In this document: one piece after another, positions 20,001 to 27,900 of the stretch
Layout of the letters: every line of letters begins with the position of its first letter
Numbering within the stretch: the stretch's first letter is position 1
Assembly (NCBI RefSeq): GCF_002218085.1
Contig: NZ_BDUC01000001.1
Coordinates: 745,955-809,954, forward strand
Direction of reading: 5' to 3'
Length of the DNA stretch: 64,000 nucleotides
Origin: Tolypothrix sp. NIES-4075
Lineage (GTDB): Bacteria > Cyanobacteriota > Cyanobacteriia > Cyanobacteriales > Nostocaceae
Program-made: the position numbers and the translations under genes
Notes under the pieces: model-generated
Told to the model about the DNA's origin: nothing
What the model saw: the letters and a program-made list of their open reading frames with translations, nothing else
Database searches by the model: none

Positions 20001-23000
20001 TCACTAGTAGCAGGACGTGTTCTTTTTCTCCTAGCTTAAGCAAACTAGCCCGCACTAACGGGTCAAGAGCTAGGTTAAACGGACGCGCTGCTTCTTCAAT
20101 TGCCAATTGTTGGCAAGTGGTTTCTCGTTTTGTTTGGTTTAGCTGCTGCAAGTCTAGAACTTGCAGTGTTAAGGTCAAGCTACTAGCAAACACCTGTATC
20201 GGTTGCCCATTTACGGTTACGAAATTGGTGCGTAAGACTTCGTGGCGGTTGACAATATGATTGAGACTAAACGAGAGAGCCGCAACGTTAATCTGACCTT
20301 GAAAACGCATTGCCACTGCGGTGTTGTAAAAGCCACTCTCAACTTCTAACTGCTGTAAAAACCACAAGCGTTGTTGGGCAAACGATAGTGGCATTGACGA
20401 CTGCCGTGGGACTCTAACAATGGGCGGAGCTTGTCTTGATTGTTTTTGTGAGAGTGTTGTGTCGATGCACTCAGCTAAAGCGACAACAGTGGGTTGTTCA
20501 AACAAACTGCGTAATGGTAAGTCCACGGCAAATGCGCTTTGCAACCGCGAAATCAATTGCGTTGCCAGTAAGGAATGTCCGCCGCTTTCAAAGAAGTTGT
20601 CATAAATTCCCACACGTTTTACATTCAGCAGCGATGCCCAGATGCCAGCGAGTATCTCTTGTGTTGGCGTTCTAGGAGCCACAAAGTTGTGTGATTCGGG
20701 TTGCCCGGAGGGTTCAGGTAAGGCACGACGGTCAACTTTGCCATTGGGTGTCAGTGGTAAGCTATCGAGCACCACAAAATAAGCGGGCACCATATACTCG
20801 GGTAGCTGCTGATGTAGGAAGTCACGCAACTGTGTGATGGTGGGTACTGACTGTGCGTGCAAAACAATGTAAGCTACCAAACGCTTGTCGTCTGCAATCT
20901 CTTTGGCAATGACAACGGCTTGTTGCACAGTTGGGTGTTGGCTCAAGAGTGCCTCAATTTCGCCCAATTCAATACGGAAGCCACGTACCTTCACCTGATG
21001 GTCAATGCGTCCCAGATACTCGATGTTGCCATCTATTAGGTAGCGGACTAAATCCCCAGTTTTGTACAAGCGAGTCCCCGCATCGCCAAACGGGTTGGGA
21101 ATGAATTTATCGGCAGTCAATTCCGGTCGGTTGAGGTAGCCCCGCGTCAAGCCATCGCCACCAATGTGCAATTCCCCCGCGACACCCACTGGTACTGGTT
21201 GTAAGTGCGAGTCTAGGATGTAAACTTGCGTGTTGGCGATCGCCTGACCAATAGGAATCGTGTTTTCGACCTTTCCTAGGAGATAGGTAGTAGACCAGAT
21301 CGTAGTCTCAGTAGGACCGTACATGTTGTAAAGTAACGATCGCATCCCAGTGAGATCCTCTGCCAGTGATACTGAAAGAGCTTCTCCACCGAGCATAAGT
21401 TTCTTGAGCGATCCTAGGGCGTTAAGCGATTCCGGATTCATAGTCAGTATTCTTGCCAAAGCAGGGGTACACTGCATATGAGAAACACTGTGCCTTGTAA
21501 TTTGTGCCGGTACTGAGTAGTCTTCTGCCTTTGTGCTTGTTGTTTTGTTACTGTTTTGCCTAACTGTGTCCAGATAGTGAAGATTGGACATCACCGAATC
21601 AAAGTCCATACCAAAATCAATCAAACACGCTAACTCGTCAACACCTACCGCCTTCAGTCGCTCAGTCATCTCCAGGCAAATAGTTGGTGTTCCAAAAAGA
21701 GCGCTAGTCTCAAAGTAGCGATTAAATGCATGAGATAAAATCACCTCCATATCATCTTCTGTGAAATTTTTGGAGTTGATATCTTTATTCATGCTTTGCG
21801 CCAAGTTTTTGAGCAAACCAACAGAAGATTTTAAATAGTTGCAAAAAGGCGTTCGGACTTTCTCGCGCACAGTATCAATATCTTCACCAACGAAAGTGTG
21901 AAGCATGAGTGTCACATGACCTGCACTTGCTTTATGACCAGACTTGCGCCAAGCGTCTCGATAAATCGCGATTTTTTCTGCCAGTTCCTCGATTGTCTGA
22001 CCCAGTAAGTGAGTTAGTACGTTAGCCCCCATCTCACCTGCCATTTGAAATGTTTCTGGGTTGCCACTAGCGGTAATCCAAATTGGTAGCTTTTGCTGAA
22101 GCGGTCGTGGCAGAATCTTGACATCCACATTGTTTCCCGCACCGCCTTGCACAGAGACTGATTCTCCTTGCCAAAGCTTGTGAACGGTTTCGATGTCGCG
22201 GCACATGATTTCCTTGCGATGCGTATAATTGTCTGGCGCAAATACAAAGTCATTCGTATGCCAGCCTGAGGCAAATGCAAGACCGATTCTGCCATTCGAC
22301 AGATTGTCCACCATCGACCATTCTTCAGCAACCCGAATTGGGTTATGAAGTGGTAAGACCACACTGCCTGCCCTGATTTGGATTCGCTCTGTGATTGTTG
22401 CAATGGCAGCGCTGGTGACTGAAGGGTTGGGATAGAGACCTCCAAAATTATGGAAGTGACGTTCAGGTGTCCAAACTGCCGAGAAGCCGTGTTGATCGGC
22501 AAATTTAGCACCTTCGATCAAAAGTTTATATTTGTCTTGATCCGTATCGTTCTCAGCGCTGGCAAAGTAAAACAGGCTAAAATCCATCTTTTTGGCTGCC
22601 AAGCGCGATCGCACCGTGGCAGCAGAGGAAACGGCATCTTGTTCTCGCTGAATAACAACTTTAAATCCGCATGTGAGTGTCCAAAATAACTCCAATACAG
22701 AAATGTCGAAACAGATGCTGGTAACTGCTAGCCAAGTGCCTGAAGCGTCGCCACCAATGCTGTCGTCCATTCCAGTAAAAAAGTTAACAACATTTTTGTG
22801 GCAAACCATTACCCCCTTCGGTTTTCCTGTGGAACCTGATGTGTAGATTACGTAGGCTATATTGTCACAAGTAACTCTACTCGTTAGGTTTGCCTTGCTC
22901 AGTTGGGCAATAAGCTCCCAGTCTGAGTCCAAGTAAACAATACGCCCCCTGAAGTCGGGCAGTTTGTCCGCCACCGCCTGTTGTGTGAGCAGTACAGAGA

Positions 23001-24900
23001 CAGAGGCATCAGAGAGGATATACGCCAGTCGATCTCTTGGGTAGATCGGGTCGAGGGGGACATATGCACCTCCCGCCTTCAGGATTGCCAGCAGTCCCAC
23101 TAACATATCTGTTGAGCGTTCCGTGCAAATACCGACCAACACTTCAGGTCCTACACCCAATGAAACTAGGTGGTGTGCTAGTTGGTTGGCTTTGGCGTTT
23201 AACTCACTGTAGGTAAGCTGTTCATCTTCAAACACCACTGCCACTGCATCCGGTGTCTTCTCGACTTGTTCCTCAAATAAGGAATGCAGACACAATTGTT
23301 TGGGGTAGTCGGCTTGGGTGTTGTTCCACTCCCGTAATATCTGATGTTGTTCACTAGCACACAGCAGTGGTAGTTCTGATAGTTTTTGCTGTGGATTGAC
23401 AACGACTGCTTCCAGTAAAGTTTGATAGTGCCCTACCATCCGCTCAATTGTGGCGGCATCAAACAAGTCAGTGTTGTATTCAAAAAACCCGCTCAAACCA
23501 ACTGCTGTGTTTTCCAGAACTAGCGTCAAATCAAACTTGGCAGTCTCGCTTTCGATTGGCAACGCAGAGAGCGTTAATTCGGGAAGCTGCAACTTTGGCA
23601 TCGGCGCATTTTGCAGCACAAACATCACTTGGAACAGTGGTGTATAGCTTAAAGAACGCTCTGGCTGCAATTGCTCGACTAACTGCTCAAAGGGCAGGTC
23701 TTGATGGGCGTAAGCGTTGAGTGCTACTTTCCGCACTTGCAACAGGAAATCGCTAAAACTGGGGTTGCCAGACAAATTGCTCCGCAGCACTAAAGTGTTG
23801 AGGAATAACCCAATTAACCCCTCTACTTCACTGCCATTACGGTTGCCAATTGGTGTACCAACGCAGATATCAGTCTGTCCGCTGTAGCGATACAGTAATG
23901 TTTGAAACGCTGCTAAGAGCGTCATGAACAGCGTTACTCCTTGTCGCTGCCCCAATCCCATCAGTGCGTCGCTTAGTTCTTTGGAGAGCGCGAATTTCTG
24001 TGTTACCCCCCGGTAAGTTTGAACGGCTGGTCGCGGTCGGTCGGTGGGTAGTTCCAACAAAGCAGTTGCGCCTTGGAGTTGTTCCTTCCAGTATGCCAGC
24101 TGCTTTGTCAGCACTTCTTGTTGCAACCATTGCTGCTGCCATATAGCAAAATCAGCGTACTGAATCGGCAACTTTTGTAGCGTGATTGGCTTTTGACTGC
24201 ACGCAGCTTGATAGACTGCTGCTATCTCCCGGATAAGTACGCCCATTGACCAACCATCTGAAACTATATGGTGCATCACCAGTAGCAGGACGTGTTCTTT
24301 TTCTGTAAGCTTGAACAAACTAGCCCGCACTAATGGGTCAGCTGCCAAGTCAAACGGGCGTTGGGTTTCTTCTATTGCTAGTTGCTGGCAATAGATTTCT
24401 AGTTCACTTTCAAAGTGCGATTGTCCTAAGGGCGATCGCAAATCCACAACAGTAAGTGTCAAGGAACGGGCAGGGTGGATGACTTGAAAGGGTTGTCCAT
24501 CTACCTCAATAAAGTTGGTACGTAATGTTTCGTGGCGGCTGATGATGTAATTGATACTGTATTCTAGAGCAGCGACATTGAGTTGACCTTCAAAACGCAT
24601 AGCCGCCGGGAGGTTGTAAAAGGCACTTTCCGGCTCTAACTGCTGTAAAAACCACATACGTTGTTGAGCAAACGACAGTGGTATATGTCCATTCCGTTCC
24701 ATAGGACACAGAGGAATGGTTTGAGCAGTCTCGGTGCGCTTTTGCAGCAACTGTATAATTTTTTCTTTAAATCGCTTAATATCGTTTAATAATACTGGAG
24801 TCAATACGTCTTGAGGACCTCGATAGCGCAGTTTGCCGCCATCAACCCACAGTTCTACATTCTTTGCCGAAAGCTCTTGCAAAAACTCAACTAAATTCAT
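14029..24900 (-). CDS. Three-module nonribosomal peptide synthetase with a luciferase-like monooxygenase inside the first A domain
   Basis: Three C-A-PCP modules add three residues to a polyketide chain. The ATG at 24900 is preferred over one at 24918: it overlaps the PKS stop as ATGA, follows GAGGGGG, and begins directly with a TubC-type docking domain (residues 1-50). C domains start near 75, 1500 and 2550, each with MHHIVSDG. PCP serines (GGHSL) lie near 1442, 2493 and 3541. The first A domain is interrupted between core motifs A4 (FDISVLELF) and A5 (NMYGPTETT) by a luciferase-like monooxygenase of about 340 residues (about 770-1110). Hand-read pockets are D-I-L-Q-M-G-M-I-W-K for A1 and D-I-L-Q-L-G-M-I-W-K for A2 and A3, all glycine-like. 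The tail is basic, suited to the acidic head of the next PKS. There is no epimerase, N-methylase or thioesterase. Modules 2 and 3 share near-identical DNA. Domain calls are firm; substrates and the oxidation are inferred. Confidence 0.96.
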   Translation of the reverse strand: MNLVEFLQELSAKNVELWVDGGKLRYRGPQDVLTPVLLNDIKRFKEKIIQLLQKRTETAQTIPLCPMERNGHIPLSFAQQRMWFLQQLEPESAFYNLPAAMRFEGQLNVAALEYSINYIISRHETLRTNFIEVDGQPFQVIHPARSLTLTVVDLRSPLGQSHFESELEIYCQQLAIEETQRPFDLAADPLVRASLFKLTEKEHVLLLVMHHIVSDGWSMGVLIREIAAVYQAACSQKPITLQKLPIQYADFAIWQQQWLQQEVLTKQLAYWKEQLQGATALLELPTDRPRPAVQTYRGVTQKFALSKELSDALMGLGQRQGVTLFMTLLAAFQTLLYRYSGQTDICVGTPIGNRNGSEVEGLIGLFLNTLVLRSNLSGNPSFSDFLLQVRKVALNAYAHQDLPFEQLVEQLQPERSLSYTPLFQVMFVLQNAPMPKLQLPELTLSALPIESETAKFDLTLVLENTAVGLSGFFEYNTDLFDAATIERMVGHYQTLLEAVVVNPQQKLSELPLLCASEQHQILREWNNTQADYPKQLCLHSLFEEQVEKTPDAVAVVFEDEQLTYSELNAKANQLAHHLVSLGVGPEVLVGICTERSTDMLVGLLAILKAGGAYVPLDPIYPRDRLAYILSDASVSVLLTQQAVADKLPDFRGRIVYLDSDWELIAQLSKANLTSRVTCDNIAYVIYTSGSTGKPKGVMVCHKNVVNFFTGMDDSIGGDASGTWLAVTSICFDISVLELFWTLTCGFKVVIQREQDAVSSAATVRSRLAAKKMDFSLFYFASAENDTDQDKYKLLIEGAKFADQHGFSAVWTPERHFHNFGGLYPNPSVTSAAIATITERIQIRAGSVVLPLHNPIRVAEEWSMVDNLSNGRIGLAFASGWHTNDFVFAPDNYTHRKEIMCRDIETVHKLWQGESVSVQGGAGNNVDVKILPRPLQQKLPIWITASGNPETFQMAGEMGANVLTHLLGQTIEELAEKIAIYRDAWRKSGHKASAGHVTLMLHTFVGEDIDTVREKVRTPFCNYLKSSVGLLKNLAQSMNKDINSKNFTEDDMEVILSHAFNRYFETSALFGTPTICLEMTERLKAVGVDELACLIDFGMDFDSVMSNLHYLDTVRQNSNKTTSTKAEDYSVPAQITRHSVSHMQCTPALARILTMNPESLNALGSLKKLMLGGEALSVSLAEDLTGMRSLLYNMYGPTETTIWSTTYLLGKVENTIPIGQAIANTQVYILDSHLQPVPVGVAGELHIGGDGLTRGYLNRPELTADKFIPNPFGDAGTRLYKTGDLVRYLIDGNIEYLGRIDHQVKVRGFRIELGEIEALLSQHPTVQQAVVIAKEIADDKRLVAYIVLHAQSVPTITQLRDFLHQQLPEYMVPAYFVVLDSLPLTPNGKVDRRALPEPSGQPESHNFVAPRTPTQEILAGIWASLLNVKRVGIYDNFFESGGHSLLATQLISRLQSAFAVDLPLRSLFEQPTVVALAECIDTTLSQKQSRQAPPIVRVPRQSSMPLSFAQQRLWFLQQLEVESGFYNTAVAMRFQGQINVAALSFSLNHIVNRHEVLRTNFVTVNGQPIQVFASSLTLTLQVLDLQQLNQTKRETTCQQLAIEEAARPFNLALDPLVRASLLKLGEKEHVLLLVMHHIVSDGWSIGVLVRELAAVYQAECNSTPIALPELPIQYADFAHWQQQWLQGEVLESQLTYWKEQLAGAAALLELPTDRPRPAIQTYRGATLEFAISVEHSEALFALSQRLGVTLFMTLLAAFQTLLYRYSGQTDICVGTPIANRNRSEIEGLIGLFVNTLVLRSNLSNNPSFADLVSQVREVALGAYAHQDLPFEQLVEQLQPERSLSHTPLFQVMFVLQNAPMPELELPDLTLVPLPLQSSTAKFDLTLSLENTERGFNGSIEYNTDLFDAATIERMVGHYQTLLEAIVVNPQQKLSDLPLLTATEQHQILREWNNTQADYPKYLCLHSLFEQQVEKTPDAVAVVFDSEQLTYRELNAKANQLAHHLVSLGVGPEILVAICAERSTDMLVGLLAILKAGGAYVPLDPIYPPERLAYILEDSCASVLLTQQAVADKLPDVHGRVVYLDSDWPISQSSSNPNSNVCAENLAYAIYTSGSTGRPKGVQIRHSAVVNFLSSMSHKPGLVSEDVLVAVTTITFDIAVLELFLPLSRGARLVLTPDLIADGGQSTAALATSSATVMQGTPATWRTLLQVGFLGNPQLKMLCGGEALDRELAAQLLERTHTLWNMYGPTETTIWSAVSQVQPSSGSVSIGGAIANTQFYILDANLQPVPVGVPGELHIGGDGLARGYLNRPELTADKFIPNPFGNAGQRLYKTGDLVRYLIDGNIEYLGRIDYQVKVRGFRIELGEIEALLSQHPTVQQAVVIAKEIAGDKRLVAYLLPVSEAAPEISELRSFLKQQLPDYMVPTSFVLLDTLPLTPNGKVDRKALPDPSVQLESHNFVAPRTPIEEMLANIWASLLGVERVGVHDNFFTLGGHSLLATQLMSRLQSTFSVELPLRSLFELPTVAALADYIATVGQTGQQRQTPIVRVPRQPEMPVSFAQQRLWFLQQFEPESGFYNIPVAMRFQGQLNVAALEQSLNQIINRHEALRTNFIQVNGQPMQVIASSSTLPLAVYDLQQLEPTGREITCRQLIIEEAAQPFDLASDVLMRASLFQLTEKEHVLVLVMHHIVSDGWSIGVLIREIAAVYQAGCNEMPIALPELPIQYADFAVWQQQWLQQEVLAQQLTYWQQQLAGVPALLELPTDRPRPAIQTYKGATQTFSLSSQLSAALTAFSQKQEVTLFMTLLAAFQTLLSRYSGQTDICVGTPIANRNRSEIEGLIGLFVNTLVLRSNLSGNPSFSDFLLQMREVALGAYAHQDLPFEQLVEQLQPQRSLSYTPLFQVMFVLQNAPMPELELTDLTLCALPIESSTAKFDLTLVLENTSAGLSGFFEYNTDLFDAATIERMVGHYQTLLEAVVVNPQQKLSDLPLLTASEQHQILREWNNTQADYPKYLCLHSLFEQQVEKTPDAVAVVFDSEQLTYRELNAKANQLAHHLVSLGVGPEILVAICAERSTDMLVGLLAILKAGGAYVPLDPIYPRERLAYILEDARVEVLLTQQHLADPIADVHGHIVYLDSYSPNEYNSSNPNSNVSGENLAYAIYTSGSTGRPKGVQIRHSAVVNFLSSMSHKPGLVSEDVLVAVTTITFDIAALELFGPLSLGARVVLNRDMIADGGQSTALAAASATVMQGTPATWRMLMSAGFLGNPQLKMLCGGEALDRELAAQLLERTHSLWNMYGPTETTIWSAVSQVQPSSGSVSIGGAIANTQFYILDANLQPVPVGVPGELHIGGDGLARGYLNRPELTADKFIPNPFGNAGQRLYKTGDLVRYLIDGNIEYLGRIDYQVKVRGFRIELGEIEALLSQHPTVQQAVVIAKEIAGDKRLVAYLLPVSEAAPEISELRSFLKQQLPDYMVPTSFVLLDTLPLTPNGKVDRKALPDPDQTRLEVEAYVAPRNEVERLISAVWQEVLNLEKVGVHDNFFEVGGHSLLIIQVHNKLHQKLLENINREISVVDLFKYPSISSLAQYLSQKHDVETPTLQKINDRASKQIEALKRRPLMKQRKKTNG
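14410..15113. repeat. Near-identical A-domain segment, module 3 copy
   Basis: This segment, coding for the A5-A10 part of the third A domain, matches 17557-18260 at an offset of 3147 bases (1049 codons) with only a handful of differences. Outside it, identity drops but the offset stays constant to about 16060 (19207 in the partner), for example at 15694 against 18841. The pattern fits recent conversion between sister modules. Confidence 0.85.
17557..18260. repeat. Near-identical A-domain segment, module 2 copy
   Basis: Partner of 14410-15113. The near-identity ends just where the stretch coding for the front half of the binding pocket begins (about 18260 onward), so the two A domains differ most in the region between motifs A4 and A5. 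Confidence 0.85.
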
Positions 24901-27900
24901 AATTCCCCCTCTATCCAACTGTCCTGGCTTGATGTAGCTGATGCAAATGCAGAGGTAGAGCTGACTTCTATTGGTAGTTTGATTAACTCCAAATCATTTT
25001 CTAACGGGGAAAATGGGGATACCGATGGCATTGTGCTTACTATGGCTAATTCTTCAAGTAATAGCTCTGCGAGTTGCACAATGCTAGAGCCATCAATGAA
25101 CTTTTCTATAGGAACATTGAGATCGAGGTCTGTTGCGATCGCGTTTTTGAGTTGAACAGCCATCAAAGAATCAAGACCTAATTCCAGCAAGCCCTGGTGC
25201 GTATTTAAAATTAACGATTCGTCAAATCCCAACACCTTAATTACAGCCGATTGCAAGTAAACTACCAACAGATCCAAGCGATCGCCACTTTCAGCCTGCA
25301 ACAATCGTGGTAAAATATCCGACCGTTGCACCGATGACTGCTGTTGCGGTTTTTGTGGTTGCCCCTCAAGCAGTTCTAAAAGTGAACGTTTTCCCCTTGC
25401 TTCATATACTTCTTTAAATAAACTCCAATCGACATTAGCCACGATTGTTTGCACACAACCTGCTCCAAGCAGATATCCCAATGCTGCAACCCCATACTCT
25501 GGCTGCAATCCTTCTACACCGATTCGAGACATCCACATCTGGAATTCCTCTACTGCCATGCCACCGCCAGCCCACGGTCCCCAATTTACAGTTAAGGCAG
25601 GCAGTCCGAGTCCTTGACGATGATGAGCCAACACATCAAGGAAGTGGTTCGCTGCTGCGTAGTGAGCTTGTCCTTTGGAACCCCACACTGATGCAATCGA
25701 AGAGAAGCTCACGAAAAAGTCTAACTTCATTTCCTGCGTCAGTTGATGCAGAATCCATGTTCCCACAACTTTAGGGCGCAGCACAGCCTCGAAGCTGTTA
25801 AGCTCTATGTCTTTGATAACTTCATAGCCAGGAACACCAGCAGCATGAACAATCCCTCGCAGCGGTGGCATTGATGCCTGAACTGTCTCAAGCACCTTTA
25901 CCATATCCTCTTGATTAGACACATCTGCCTTTTGGACTAAAACCTTGGCTCCTTTTTGTTCCAGTTCCTTCAGGATTGACTGCGCCTCATTGTCAGCAGC
26001 ACGACGCCCAGTTAGCACCAATTGTCTAGCCCCCTGTTCCACCATCCACTGAGCAAACTTCAGTCCCAAAGCACCCAGACCACCAGTAATTAAATAAGTG
26101 CCCTCGGACACAATTGCCACTTGTTTGAATTCTGGCAGTTGCTGGGGTACTAAGCGAGCGACATAGCGATCGCCATTCCGAAAAGCGAGATGGTCTTCTC
26201 CTTGAGAATCCTCAATTTCTGCTAACAGCTTTGTTGCTTCATCAAAAGTGGATTCCGGCGCTAAATCGATCATTCCTCCCCACAATTCGGGATATTCCAA
26301 AGCAATGACTTTACCGAGTCCCCACACTGGAGCTTGAGCAACTGCCAAGGGAACATCGCTTTTAACTGGTACTGCCCCCCTAGTTACTAACCACAATTGG
26401 GATGAGGCTAAGTCATTGTGTTGGATCAGCGTTTGCACCAAATGCAATACGCTGACGCAACCAAGGTTTTGAGCCGACTCAAGAGTTGGGATAGTCAGCG
26501 CATCTGGTGGCATTGCCTCTAAACTCCACAGATGGACTATTCCTTTTAAGGGTGGCAATCCAGACCCTAAAACCTCTTTAAATAGATGCTTGAAGTCGCT
26601 AGGGCTGGTCGGGTTGATGCTCCAAGTTGCAGGTTCTAAGTTTTGATATGCTTCCCCGTTGTAAACCAGAATACAATTCTGTCCGCGTTGTTGTAAAAGT
26701 TTTGCTAGGGCTTGTCCCACACCACCTTCGTCAGCAAAAATTACCCAACTTCCTGGTTCGCGCACTTGGGTTTCCTGTAGCGCAGTCTGCAACCGCTGTG
26801 GCTTGGGCTGCCATTCTACCTGGTAGAGCCAATCTTTAATGGCGGCAGATTTTACTTCCAGTTGGTGTTGTTTAACCAGTACTTCTAGCAGTTGAGGCAA
26901 TATTTTCATATCATTTTCTGAAAAATTGCCTGCCCCCTCTAGCTGCTGTGCTAACTGTTTTATATTTCCCTGGTGCAAGAGGTTAACGATTGATGTCTCA
27001 ATTTTTTGTTGAGATGACAACTCTACTTGAGGCTGACTTTCAGCCTTTTCTACCCAATAGCGCTGTCGTTGGAAGGGATACGTGGGCAACACCACACGCC
27101 GACGCGGATAGTCCCGGTCAAAACCCGACCAGTCTACGTTTGCTCCACGCACGTATAGTTCGCTCAAACTTTGGAGTAATACCCGCCAATCTGACTGTCC
27201 TTGGCGCAAGCTCGGTAGAAACGCGATTAATCGCGTCTCTACATCTGGTAAGCAGTTGCGCCCCATCCCCAACAAGGTTGGTTTTGGTCCTATTTCCACA
27301 AACACCTCATAACCACTTGCATGAAGTGTCTTGAGACTTTTGGCAAATTCTACGGGGGAGCGTAAATGACGACACCAGTAATCAGGCGATATTTCCTCCG
27401 ATGTCAGTCGCTCTCCGGTGACGTTGGAGATGATGGGAATTTGGGGAGCGGTGTAGTTTACTGTGGCAGCCACCTCACGGAATTGAGTTAGTATCGGCTC
27501 CATCAGCGGTGAGTGGAAGGCGTGGGAGGTTTGTAGCTTTTTCGTCGTTATTCCTGCTGCCTCTAGGTCAGCACAAATTGCTTGGACTGCCTGTGCTTCG
27601 CCAGAAATCACCGTGTTTCTCGGTCCATTAAAAGCGGCAAATGCTACTTTATTATTATCAATTTCAATAATTGCACGTATAGAGGCTTCATCAGCAAACA
27701 CTGCTACCATTTCACCACCAGCAGGCAGGCTCTGCATCAGGCGGCTTCTGTTGGCAATCAGCTTCAGCCCATCTTCCAAACTCAAGACTCCGGCTACTGT
27801 GGCGGCGACGTATTCCCCGACACTATGACCCATCACCGTATCAGGGTGAATGCCCCAGGATTTCCATAGTTGCACGAGAGCATATTCTAGGGCAAATAGA

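Noticed and set aside
24901..24918. Upstream ATG of the three-module NRPS
   Set aside because: It adds six residues lying inside the previous gene. The ATG at 24900 has the ATGA overlap, a GAGGGGG ribosome site and begins the docking domain directly.
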